Assembly: GCA_028278425.1 (NCBI GenBank) | Contig: JANQEJ010000348.1 | Span: forward strand, 22,585 to 86,584 | Length of the DNA stretch: 64,000 nt | From: Planctomycetota bacterium | GTDB lineage: Bacteria > Planctomycetota > UBA1135 > GCA-002686595 | Reading direction: 5' to 3' | Shown: positions 42,864 through 50,943 of the stretch, piece after piece | Numbering within the stretch: the first letter of the stretch is position 1 | Layout of the letters: every line of letters starts with the position of its first letter | Made by a program: the position numbers and the translations under genes | The notes under the pieces: model-generated | The model's database searches: none | Seen by the model: the letters and a program-made list of their open reading frames with translations, nothing else | Told to the model about the DNA's origin: nothing

Positions 42864-44606
42864 ATGAAGTCCCTGCGCGTCCTCTACCTGGGCACCGACT
42901 CTCCCGAGGGCAGCCAACTCGCCGAGGTCCTGGACGAAGCGCGCGTGGAGCCGTTCGAGTTTCGCTGGGAGTGGCGCTACGAGGACGCGCTCGCGCGGCT
43001 CGCCGAGGAGGAATGCGACGCGCTGATCCTCGCGCTACCGCGCCCCGAGGCCACCGTGAGCGAAGCCCTAGCGGGCGTGCGCGCGGTGCGGCCGCGTCTG
43101 GCGGTCGTCGCCTGCACGCCCGAGGGGGCACGCGACCTCGGCCGCGAAGCGCTCGAGCGGGGCGCGGTGGACCACGTCGTCCTCGAGCGGCTCGATCCCG
43201 ACACGGTCCTGCGCTCGCTCAAGCTCGCCGTGGCGACGACGCGGCTCGCCGAGACACGCGAGCGCCTCGAGGCCGTCGTCGAAGCCGACGCCGAGAAGAA
43301 GCACGAAGGGTTCCGCGACCCGATCACCGGGCTGCCGAGCCGCGAGCTCTTCATGGAGCGCCTCGGCCGCGCGATCGCGCGCGCGGCGACGCGTGGGCGC
43401 GAGCCTTACGCTGTGCTCGTGCTCGACCTCGACCGCTTCCAGGCGGTGAACGACGGCCTCGGGCACGAGGCCGGCGACCGGCTGCTCGCCGAGGTCACCG
43501 AACGGCTCGCGCACTGCCTGGGAAGCGGCGACACGCTGACCCGGCTCGGCAGCGACAAGTTCGCGATGTTGCTCGACGCGATCGAGCGGCCGAGCGACGC
43601 ATTGCGCGTCGCCGAGCGCGCTTGCGAGCTGCTCGAGCATCCGTTCGTCCTCGACGGCGCGGAGATCTTCGTGACCGCGGGGATCGGCATCGCGCTCGCC
43701 TCGCCGGCGTACGAGAAGCCCGAGGACGCGATGCGCGACGCCTACTCGGCGATGCACCGCGCGAAGGAGGCCGGCGGTACGTCCTACGAGGTCTTCGATC
43801 CCGAGGTCCAGGCCCGTTCCGTCGCGCGCCTGCGCCTCGAGACCGACCTCCGGCGCGCGCTCGAGCGCGACGAGCTCGTCCTGCACTACCAGCCGATCGT
43901 CTCGATGGAGAGCGGCTCGATCACCGGCTTCGAAGCGCTCTTGCGCTGGCAAAGCCCCGAGCGCGGCCTCGTGCCGCCCGGCGAGTTCGTGCGCGTCGCC
44001 GAGGAGACCGGGCTGATCGTGCCGATCGGCCGCTGGGTGCTCGACGAGGCCTGCCGCACCGTCGCGGGTTGGCGCGATCGCTATTCCGGCGCGAGCCCTC
44101 TCAACGTGGCGGTCAACCTGTCCGCGCGCCAGTTCGCCGAGCCCGACCTCGCCGAGGAGGTCGAGGAGACGATGCGGAGCTTCGAGCTCGCGCCCGACGC
44201 TCTCAAGCTGGAGATCACCGAGAGCGTCCTGATGGAGAGCAGCGCGGACAACCAGGCGCAGCTCCACCGATTGTGCGCGCTCGGCGTCGAGCTCTCGATC
44301 GACGACTTCGGCACGGGCTACTCGTCGCTGAGCTCGCTCCACCGCTTCCCGATCGAAACCCTGAAGATCGACCGGACCTTCGTCGGCCGCATGGAGTTCG
44401 AGGACGAGAACTCCGAGATCGTCAAGACGATCGTGAACCTCGGCCGCAACCTCGACATGGACGTCGTCGCCGAAGGCGTCGAGACGCCCGCCCAGCTCGA
44501 ACAGCTCCGCGGCCTCGGCTGCCACATGGGGCAGGGGTTCCTGTTCTCGAACGCGGTCGACGCCGAGGCGGCGGCCTCCTGGCTGGAGACGGCACCACGC
44601 TGGTAG
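42864..44606 (+). CDS. Receiver-like/GGDEF (degenerate)/EAL protein
   Basis: 580 residues. The first 115 form a receiver-like fold without the usual Asp pocket. A GGDEF domain follows (about 150-320) with G-S-D-K-F at 229-233 in place of G-G-D-E-F, so cyclase activity is unlikely. The EAL domain (about 335-580) is intact in E-A-L-L-R-W (Glu357), K-L-E-I-T-E-S, D-D-F-G-T-G-Y and V-A-E-G-V-E, so it should hydrolyse cyclic di-GMP. The GGDEF half may sense GTP or serve as an allosteric part. In this flagellated organism it may affect motility. Soluble. Confidence 0.87.
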   Translation: MKSLRVLYLGTDSPEGSQLAEVLDEARVEPFEFRWEWRYEDALARLAEEECDALILALPRPEATVSEALAGVRAVRPRLAVVACTPEGARDLGREALERGAVDHVVLERLDPDTVLRSLKLAVATTRLAETRERLEAVVEADAEKKHEGFRDPITGLPSRELFMERLGRAIARAATRGREPYAVLVLDLDRFQAVNDGLGHEAGDRLLAEVTERLAHCLGSGDTLTRLGSDKFAMLLDAIERPSDALRVAERACELLEHPFVLDGAEIFVTAGIGIALASPAYEKPEDAMRDAYSAMHRAKEAGGTSYEVFDPEVQARSVARLRLETDLRRALERDELVLHYQPIVSMESGSITGFEALLRWQSPERGLVPPGEFVRVAEETGLIVPIGRWVLDEACRTVAGWRDRYSGASPLNVAVNLSARQFAEPDLAEEVEETMRSFELAPDALKLEITESVLMESSADNQAQLHRLCALGVELSIDDFGTGYSSLSSLHRFPIETLKIDRTFVGRMEFEDENSEIVKTIVNLGRNLDMDVVAEGVETPAQLEQLRGLGCHMGQGFLFSNAVDAEAAASWLETAPRW

Positions 44607-44655
44607 CGGCATGGACTTGGCCCGTCGCCGGCCTCGCGGTAGGGTCGGGGCAGCG

Positions 44656-44865
44656 ATGGAACCGAGACGAGAACGGATGACTTCGAAGCTGGTTCGCCAG
44701 GGTGTCGACGAAGAGGAGTTCGATCGGCGGTTCTGGAGAGAGCTGGGGCCGACGGCACGGCTAGAGGCTCTCTGGGACATGGTGCTCGAGCTTCGTGCCT
44801 GGAAGGGAGAGCCGGGTGATCAACCCCGACTTCAGAGATCTTCTGTCCGCGTTCAACGCCCATGA
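44656..44865 (+). CDS. Small partner of a nucleotidyltransferase
   Basis: 69 residues from ATG 44656 (an ATG at 44677 is also possible). Contains F-D-R-R-F-W-R-E-L-G-P-T-A-R-L-E-A-L-W-D-M and the ending Q-P-R-L-Q-R-S-S-V-R-V-Q-R. The order F-D-x-x-F-W ... R-L-Q-R-S-x-x-x-x-Q-R looks like a recurring small protein found before minimal nucleotidyltransferases. It overlaps the following gene by 50 bp in another frame. Possibly a toxin-antitoxin-like partner; function not shown. Confidence 0.6.
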   Translation: MEPRRERMTSKLVRQGVDEEEFDRRFWRELGPTARLEALWDMVLELRAWKGEPGDQPRLQRSSVRVQRP

Positions 44866-45262
44866 CGTCCGGTACCTGATCGTCGGGGCCTATGCCGTGA
44901 CGTTTCACGCGCGGCCTCGCTTCACGAAGGATCTGGACGTCTGGATCGATCCGGAACGGGAGAACGCGGAGAAGGCGTGGAATGCCCTAGCCGGGTTCGG
45001 GGCTCCTCTGAAGGAGGTGTCGATCGACGACCTTGCGACTCCGGGAACTGTCCTCCAAATCGGAATCGCGCCCAACCGGATCGACGTCCTCACGACGTGC
45101 GAGGGGCTGCGGTTCGCAGCGTGCTGGGAACGGGGCGTGGCCTGGGAGTACGGCGATGCTCCGGTGCGCGTTCTCTCGCGGGAGGACTTGATCGAGAACA
45201 AGCGAAGGGTGGGTCGCCCGCAGGATCTTCTCGACCTGGAAGCGCTTCAGGACGAAGGCTGA
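44816..45262 (+). CDS. Minimal nucleotidyltransferase-fold protein
   Basis: 148 residues. Y-L-I-V-G-A-Y-A-V-T-F-H-A, then F-T-K-D-L-D-V-W-I, give the nucleotidyltransferase G-[GA]-x-A ... D-x-D pattern (D-L-D-V). The family includes MNT/AbiEii-like proteins that work with small partners. GTG at 44816 has GGAAGGGAGAG just upstream. It forms a pair with the overlapping 69-residue protein. Confidence 0.75.
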   Translation: MINPDFRDLLSAFNAHDVRYLIVGAYAVTFHARPRFTKDLDVWIDPERENAEKAWNALAGFGAPLKEVSIDDLATPGTVLQIGIAPNRIDVLTTCEGLRFAACWERGVAWEYGDAPVRVLSREDLIENKRRVGRPQDLLDLEALQDEG

Positions 45263-45272
45263 CGGTACAGCG

Positions 45273-45291
45273 CTCCGCGACCTCTGCGGAG
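45273..45291. terminator. Weak hairpin between convergent genes
   Basis: CTCCGC (45273-45278) pairs with GCGGAG (45286-45291) around a 7-base loop. No good T-run on either side, so terminator activity is doubtful; its place between two gene ends is the main support. Confidence 0.3.
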
Positions 45292-45295
45292 GCCC

Positions 45296-47359
45296 CTAAG
45301 GAACCGATCTTCTGCGTCGACGTAGCCCGTAGAAGGCCCTGAGTCCCGCCAGCACTCCGATGCCGAGGGCGGCCATCTCGAGAGCGGAAAGGACGTTCTC
45401 CGGCCGGAGCTGCACGCCCCGGCCGGTGAGAAGCACGGACTGCCTCGGGTTGAGCGGGTCGTCGCTCACGACGAGGACGTAGGCGTTCTGCCGCCCCAAG
45501 GCCGTCGGGCGAAACACCTGAGGGGCTCGCCGGGACGTTCGACGGTTGATCGTGTGATCGCCCAGCTCGAGGTCCCAATGGGGAGCTGGGCCGAGGAGCG
45601 GAATGCGGTCGAGCGTCTCGTCGCGCACCGAGACACCCATCTCGGCATCCCCCGAGTTCGAGATGGTGAAGCTCTCGGTGCGCGACTCCCCGAGCTCCAC
45701 GTCGCCGAAGTCGATCACGGTCCTGTCGAAGCCGATCTTGGGAAAGTTTCCGCAGGCCTTCGCGAGAGCCGCCACATGGGCGCGGTAGGAAGGATCTCCG
45801 ACGGCGTCCTCGGGCATCGTCTGGAGGAGCGCCTCCAGGAGGATCTTCTCGCACCAATCCGGATTCCGTGAACCGGAGACGGACGGCAAGCGACCGCCCT
45901 CCTCTCCCCGACTATGGCACGTCGTGCACTTCGACGCGCTCTCGACGCCGTCGAGCAAAGTGGAAGGCTCGTACTTGGGCCACGACGGGTGGACGAGCGG
46001 CTTGTGCCAGTCGTCCGGCATCAACGGGACGTCGTCCAGGACGGGCCGGCCGAGGCTCGTGCCCGGGTGGATGATGAAGGGGTTCTCGCCCGCGTGGCAA
46101 TCGACGCAGACGCCGCCCGCTCCTCCCTCCAGCTCCGGGCCGGCGGCGAACCAGGCCAGGGGGACTTGCTCGTCGAGATCGATGTAGAACGCTTGGCCGG
46201 TCTCGTCCTGGTTGTCCCAGAAGCACGCGTTGGACGAGGCCTTGCCGAGACAGATGATCCCCAGCGCGGAGATCACTTCCTCGCCGCGCGGCAGGGCGAA
46301 GCACACGCCCTCGGGTTCGGTGCTCTTGTAGACGAAGACCCGGGCGCCGGGATCGTTCTGGAAGAGGAAGTCCACGGTCAGCCTGCCGCGGCTCGTGCCC
46401 CAGGCGCTGGTGCCCCAGTCGGGGGGGATGGGCACGCCCGCCGCGCGGCAGCGTTCGACGTACCGGGCCCTGGCGACCTGCAACGTGACGTAGGTCGTGT
46501 CGAGTTCCTCCGCGGATAGGCGTTCCTCCAGCTCGGGCGGCAGCGCGTGCGACCCGGGGTCCGGCACGAGCGCTTCGCGGAGCAGATCGTTCTTCCGCCG
46601 CATCGCGTCCGCGTCGAGGGGATTGACCTCGTCGATGAACCAGTCGACGAGCGCACCGACCGCGAGCAGGCGGTCCACGGGATCCCAATCCGCGTCGCGG
46701 AAGACGTTGTCGCGCTTGTGCTCGAGGCGCGCGCGCTCGATCTCGCTCGCCTGAGCTCCGAGCACACCCAGGTACAGGTTCTGCGCGAACTCGACGAATT
46801 CCGGGGTCGCCTCGATCTCGTTCCCGTCGGCGTCGAACAGGCCGTCGTGCTCGACGAACGGGATCGGATCGGCGGCGGTGCCACGGATCCGCGCCAAGAG
46901 ACCTTCGGGAGGACGAAAGGGCGCGCCGTCGGGCTCGCGGATCGCCGAACGCATGAGGACCGCTCTTCCCCGCGTGGCGCCTGAGTCCAGAGGTCTCAGC
47001 TCGCGGGCGAGCCACTCGAGGAGCACCGCCTCGGCATAGAGCGAGCTCGGCAGATCCCAGTCGGCCCCGTCGAAGAGCAGCGCCCGCCGCTCCTCAAACC
47101 GCGCGCGCTGGTCGTCGCGGGCGACGCTCAGAAGCCCGTCCCGGTAGTGCGCCAGGGCCTTCGCCAGGAAGTCCGGCGTCAGAGGGAGCCGCTCGCCGTC
47201 CGGGCCAAAGGCGGCGCCATGCCCCATCGTTGCGATGGGGCCCTCGGACGGCGACTGCGGCGGCGTCGAGGAGGTGGCCACCACCACGAAGAGAACGGCG
47301 GGCGCGAGGAGGGCCGACGCGGACCGCAGCATGCGGCCCATCTTGGCTCGGCAAGCCAT
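45296..47359 (-). CDS. Secreted di-heme protein with C-terminal anchor
   Basis: 687 residues. The N-terminal hydrophobic segment (residues about 13-30) is a signal or anchor. Two heme c sites occur: C-V-D-C-H (His422) and C-T-T-C-H (His482). Residues about 540-640 form an ASPM/SPD-2/Hydin-like beta-sandwich (I-D-F-G-D-V-E-L-G-E-S-R-T-E-S-F-T-I). The C-terminus is one membrane helix followed by R-R-R-R-R, like a cell-surface sorting anchor. It is divergent from the radical SAM maturase, with a 222-bp gap; a functional tie is possible but unproven. The start at 47359 is less certain than ATG 47341 or 47332. Confidence 0.78.
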   Translation of the reverse strand: MACRAKMGRMLRSASALLAPAVLFVVVATSSTPPQSPSEGPIATMGHGAAFGPDGERLPLTPDFLAKALAHYRDGLLSVARDDQRARFEERRALLFDGADWDLPSSLYAEAVLLEWLARELRPLDSGATRGRAVLMRSAIREPDGAPFRPPEGLLARIRGTAADPIPFVEHDGLFDADGNEIEATPEFVEFAQNLYLGVLGAQASEIERARLEHKRDNVFRDADWDPVDRLLAVGALVDWFIDEVNPLDADAMRRKNDLLREALVPDPGSHALPPELEERLSAEELDTTYVTLQVARARYVERCRAAGVPIPPDWGTSAWGTSRGRLTVDFLFQNDPGARVFVYKSTEPEGVCFALPRGEEVISALGIICLGKASSNACFWDNQDETGQAFYIDLDEQVPLAWFAAGPELEGGAGGVCVDCHAGENPFIIHPGTSLGRPVLDDVPLMPDDWHKPLVHPSWPKYEPSTLLDGVESASKCTTCHSRGEEGGRLPSVSGSRNPDWCEKILLEALLQTMPEDAVGDPSYRAHVAALAKACGNFPKIGFDRTVIDFGDVELGESRTESFTISNSGDAEMGVSVRDETLDRIPLLGPAPHWDLELGDHTINRRTSRRAPQVFRPTALGRQNAYVLVVSDDPLNPRQSVLLTGRGVQLRPENVLSALEMAALGIGVLAGLRAFYGLRRRRRSVP

Positions 47360-47581
47360 CCATTCCTAAGAGGAAGGGGTCCAGCTCTCTCGAACGCGGT
47401 CGACGCCGCGCTTGTACCGGTTGCGGTGCCGGAACTGGGGAATTCGGCATCTCACCGCTGTCGGGGTCTCAGGCGAAACCGCGTTGTCGCCGTCCGGAGC
47501 GCGGTGGGCGATCGCTGTCGGGTCCGGGGAGCTCCCGCTTGCGACAATCGCCAGGCGAAGAGCCGGAGAGGAGTCTTCACC
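47360..47581. promoter_or_regulatory. Divergent intergenic region before the radical SAM maturase
   Basis: 222 bp between divergent genes; must hold two promoters. The GGAGAGGAG ribosome binding site of the maturase lies at its right end. No operator-like palindrome stands out. Confidence 0.35.
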
Positions 47582-49072
47582 ATGCTCACGATCGCCGACG
47601 ACAACGCTCTCGCCGCGTTGGAGCGGGTGCGCGCGAGGATTCCGCGCGGGCGGCCGGTGTTTCATACCTTCCATTGCCAGGGGGAGCTCCTCCTCTACGA
47701 CCTCTGCAGTGGAAGCCTCGTCCAGCTCGACGAGGGGAGCTTCGAGCTTCTGCGCGGGCTCGAGGAGGGGCGTGAGAGCCGGGAGATCCTCGCCGCGGTG
47801 GCCGCCGCCGGCGGCGACCCGGCCGAGCTCGTACGGACACTCGGGGAACTCGAGGCCCTCGGTCTGTTTCGCAGCGAGCCCCCGGAGATCGCGGAAGAGC
47901 GCCAGGCAACCCTCGACGCCTTGCGCGCGCACCGGCAGCGCAATCTGATGCTCCTCGTCCACACCGCGTGCAACCTCGCCTGCGGCTACTGCTACGAGGT
48001 CGCCTCCGGGTTCCACGGCACCGGAGGGAGGATGCGCTTCGAAGAGGCGCGCGAGATCCTCGAGGACTACTTCGAACGTTCCGGAGCGCGAACAGCGATC
48101 GAGATCACCTTCTTCGGAGGCGAGCCGCTCCTGAACTTCTCCGTGATCGAGCGCTGCGTCGCCCACGCGCGCACAAGGGCTGCCGAGCTCGGGAAGCAGA
48201 TCGGGTTTACGATAACGACGAACGGAACGTTGCTCGACGAACGCATCACCCGGTTCCTGGTCGCGAACCGCTTCGCGGTGATGCTCAGCGTCGACGGAGA
48301 CCCGGTCCTGGCCGATCGCTGGCGCCGTGACCGTGCCGGAAACGGCACCACGGAGCTGGCGATCCGAAAGGGGCTCGCGCTCGTCGCGGCGCAGCGGACC
48401 GCCGGGCTGCGCGAGGCGCTGGTCCGCGTCACGCTCGCGACGGGAAACGACTCGCGGCACGAGGCCTTCCGCTACCTCTGGGAGCGGGGCTTCCGCCGCA
48501 TCATGGTCGGTGCGGCCGGGGGCAGGGCGCACGCGAAGGGGGCGTGGGACCTCGACCGCGAAGCGACGGAGCGGCTCGCCGGCGAGCACGACGCGCTCGT
48601 AAGGAGCTATGCCGACGCCGTGGAGCGCGGCGAGCCCGTCCCGCCGGAAGCGGCGAGCCTCGACAAGTCCCTGGAGCGGATCCACGAAGGGCTCGCGCAA
48701 CCGATGCGCCGGGCGAGCGTGGGCTGCGGCGTGGGGAACAACATGCTGGCGGTGGCCGCGGACGGTCGGATCTATCCGTGCCATCGCTTTGCGGGGGAGG
48801 ACGCGCATCAGCTCGGCAACGTGAACGAAAGGGGTCTCGACCGCGAGCGCCTCGACCGCTTCTACGCGGGCATTCTGCGCGCCTACGACGAGACGTGCTC
48901 CCGCTGCTGGGCGCGGTTCGTGTGCGGTGGCCGCTGTCCGTGGTACTTGGCGCGCCCGGACGGGACGATTGGGAATCCCGACGAAGAGGGGTGTGACCAG
49001 CTTCGCGCCTCCCTCGAGCGGAATCTGTGGCTGTATCGGAAGGTGCGTTTGGAACGGGAAGAAGAGCAATGA
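47582..49072 (+). CDS. Radical SAM/SPASM peptide maturase with N-terminal PqqD/RRE-like region
   Basis: 496 residues with a strong Shine-Dalgarno. Residues about 20-95 form a winged-helix-like region (L-L-Y-D-L-C-S-G-S-L-V-Q-L-D, F-E-L-L-R-G-L) like PqqD or other RiPP recognition elements. The radical SAM motif C-N-L-A-C-G-Y-C is at Cys130, Cys134 and Cys137; F-F-G-G-E-P-L-L follows. The SPASM part has G-C-G-V-G-N-N, then Y-P-C-H-R-F, C-S-R-C-W and F-V-C-G-G-R-C-P-W, enough cysteines for two auxiliary clusters. Relatives make thioether or carbon-carbon cross-links in peptides. The overlapping downstream gene encodes the obvious substrate. Expected reaction: cross-linking Cys to Asp or other residues in it. 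Confidence 0.9.
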   Translation: MLTIADDNALAALERVRARIPRGRPVFHTFHCQGELLLYDLCSGSLVQLDEGSFELLRGLEEGRESREILAAVAAAGGDPAELVRTLGELEALGLFRSEPPEIAEERQATLDALRAHRQRNLMLLVHTACNLACGYCYEVASGFHGTGGRMRFEEAREILEDYFERSGARTAIEITFFGGEPLLNFSVIERCVAHARTRAAELGKQIGFTITTNGTLLDERITRFLVANRFAVMLSVDGDPVLADRWRRDRAGNGTTELAIRKGLALVAAQRTAGLREALVRVTLATGNDSRHEAFRYLWERGFRRIMVGAAGGRAHAKGAWDLDREATERLAGEHDALVRSYADAVERGEPVPPEAASLDKSLERIHEGLAQPMRRASVGCGVGNNMLAVAADGRIYPCHRFAGEDAHQLGNVNERGLDRERLDRFYAGILRAYDETCSRCWARFVCGGRCPWYLARPDGTIGNPDEEGCDQLRASLERNLWLYRKVRLEREEEQ

Positions 49073-49587
49073 ACGAAAGAGAAGAAGTGACCTACGGCGC
49101 CGCCGGACAGCGGCTCGACCGGCGGGAGATCCTGAAGAGGAGCGTGGCGGGCTTTACGGTCCTGTCGGTGGGGGCGCGTCTCGATGCGCAGTCGTCGAAG
49201 CCGCCCGCCGGCCGCGGTTGCGGGAGGCACGGCCAGGACGGAGTCCTGATCGGCGACGCGACGTGCGGTACGCCCGGCAACAAGACGGACGAGTCCTGCC
49301 AGAAACAGGTGGAGTTGGGGAGCGCGGAGGTTGGTCAGGATTACGGCTGCGCGCTCAGCAAGCAGGACAAAGACTGCTCCCTGCTCGCTTCGTCGTCCAC
49401 GTATCACGCGGACGGCCAGTGCCACCCCGAGCCGGGCGCGAAGGACAAGGACTGCGGCCTTCTCGGCGGCGCCGCCACCGGCTCCCACCACGAAGACAAT
49501 GCCTGCGGAGTCGGGACGACGACGGACAAGGACTGCGGCCTTCAGGGCTATGGAGGGGGTACGATGGGCGACAGCTCCGTCTCGTAG
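49069..49587 (+). CDS. Cys/Asp-repeat precursor protein with Tat-like signal (candidate RiPP substrate)
   Basis: 172 residues; the ATG overlaps the maturase stop (ATGA). Residues 17-40 form a Tat-like signal: D-R-R-E-I-L-K-R followed by a hydrophobic stretch ending around A-R-L-D-A-Q. The rest is Gly/Asp/Lys/Cys-rich with nine cysteines, at 51, 66, 77, 94, 103, 118, 129, 146 and 156. All except Cys51 have Asp three residues before them (D-x-x-C). They form four pairs (66/77, 94/103, 118/129, 146/156) in units 24-28 residues apart, each ending D-K-D-C-G/S-L or the like. This regular design next to a radical SAM enzyme suggests cross-linking before folded export. No known family is recognised. 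Confidence 0.85.
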   Translation: MNEREEVTYGAAGQRLDRREILKRSVAGFTVLSVGARLDAQSSKPPAGRGCGRHGQDGVLIGDATCGTPGNKTDESCQKQVELGSAEVGQDYGCALSKQDKDCSLLASSSTYHADGQCHPEPGAKDKDCGLLGGAATGSHHEDNACGVGTTTDKDCGLQGYGGGTMGDSSVS

Positions 49588-49605
49588 CGATTCCCGGCAC
49601 TGTTC

Positions 49606-50874
49606 ATGCGCCGTCCCGCTGTTAACGCCTCAGTGGCCGCGCTTGCGGTCCTGGTTGCAGCCGTGCTTGTTTGCGCACGGCTAGGTGAGAATCGGCAGGG
49701 TGAGGGGGCTATCCCAGTGCCGGCCGGCGAGCGTTCGCCCGCCAGCAGCCTCGATGTGGTCCCCCCCGGTCGGGTTCTCGCCGGGGCGAATCGTGCACCT
49801 ACGGCGGCACCCGGCGCGTCTGCGACGGCTGAGGGGCTCGACGAGACGCCACTCGACGCTCCTGCCGAACCCGAGCTCTCCGGGCAGGTGCTGTCGGCGT
49901 TCTCGGGAAAGCCGGTCGCGAACGCGCTCGTCGTCGCAGACGGGATAGGCGTTGGAATGCAGCACACTTCGTCACGAGCTGTCTCGGACGACAGTGGTTG
50001 TTTCCTCTTCGAGACGTTGCCCACCGGCTTCTCCACGCTGACAGTCCACGCGCCCGGGCAGGCCTATGCGATGTGGTTTGAAGTCAACCTTCCCCTGGAG
50101 CCTACGGGGACGTGTGGGTTGGTTCTCTACGTGGAGCCAGCCGCGCGGCTGTTTGGTCGAGTCGTCGACGAGGAGGGCCGTCCCGTAGAGGCGGGAGAGG
50201 TCAGGGCGTACTCCGAGCTGTTCCGAGGGCCTATCGACGGAAACATCCATGGGGAAGACCACGACCACTTCAGCGACCATGAGTTCTATGGACAGTTCCA
50301 CTGGACGTTCGACAAGCGCCCCTCCGCGGCCCTGGGGGAGAGCGGAACGTTCGAGCTCGCCGACCTGCCGGCCGACAAACCTTTCTTCCTCGTCGTCATG
50401 GCCCCCGACGTCGCCCGAACGGTCGTGGCCGAGGACGTCGTCGTCCCCTACGGTGAAGAGCTGGAGCTCACGCTGGTCGTCGAGCGCGCGGAGACCCTGC
50501 GCGGTACGCTGACCGCGCCCGAGGGACGTTCTCCCGGTGAATTCGGCCTCTGGGTCTGCCAGCACGTCCTCCGTGGCGCGGTCGACCCGCGCTTTGACGG
50601 GGATAGCCACATCTCACCGGGCTACCGCGGCCCCTACGGTAGGGACCTCTGGGTCCCCATCGCCGCCGACGGCTCCTTCCTCGCCGGTCCGATCCGCCGG
50701 GGTCGGGAGACGCATCTCCGCGTCAGCGAGGCGGAGCCGTTCCTCTCCTTCGCCACGCCGGTTACCTTCGCCGCGGACGACGTGCTTACGCTCCCGCGCC
50801 CGCTCCCCACGGGTGCCGAGCTCACCGTGGACCTGCGGCGCTTCCCGACCTACGTCCTGGAATCCGGACGCTAG
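49606..50874 (+). CDS. Exported protein with carboxypeptidase-regulatory-like domains
   Basis: 422 residues. An N-terminal hydrophobic segment (about residues 8-25) and a Pro/Ala/Ser linker precede two or three beta-sandwich modules (L-S-G-Q-V-L-S-A-F-S-G-K-P-V-A-N-A; L-F-G-R-V-V-D-E-E-G-R-P-V; L-R-G-T-L-T-A-P-E). The His/Asp-rich stretch H-G-E-D-H-D-H-F-S-D-H at about residue 210 could bind metal. It lies 18 bp after the Cys/Asp-repeat gene and may be in its operon. Confidence 0.72.
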   Translation: MRRPAVNASVAALAVLVAAVLVCARLGENRQGEGAIPVPAGERSPASSLDVVPPGRVLAGANRAPTAAPGASATAEGLDETPLDAPAEPELSGQVLSAFSGKPVANALVVADGIGVGMQHTSSRAVSDDSGCFLFETLPTGFSTLTVHAPGQAYAMWFEVNLPLEPTGTCGLVLYVEPAARLFGRVVDEEGRPVEAGEVRAYSELFRGPIDGNIHGEDHDHFSDHEFYGQFHWTFDKRPSAALGESGTFELADLPADKPFFLVVMAPDVARTVVAEDVVVPYGEELELTLVVERAETLRGTLTAPEGRSPGEFGLWVCQHVLRGAVDPRFDGDSHISPGYRGPYGRDLWVPIAADGSFLAGPIRRGRETHLRVSEAEPFLSFATPVTFAADDVLTLPRPLPTGAELTVDLRRFPTYVLESGR

Positions 50875-50943
50875 GACGGGCGCCCGAATCCTGGAGAGGA
50901 AGGGTTTTGAGCTCCCCCGGCCCGGGCCTAAGCTCCAGGGTTC

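Noticed and set aside
45296..49587. A quinohemoprotein amine dehydrogenase operon
   Set aside because: The di-heme protein lacks the propeller arrangement and the precursor has a Tat-like signal and D-x-x-C repeats unlike the known gamma subunit; only a loose analogy remains.
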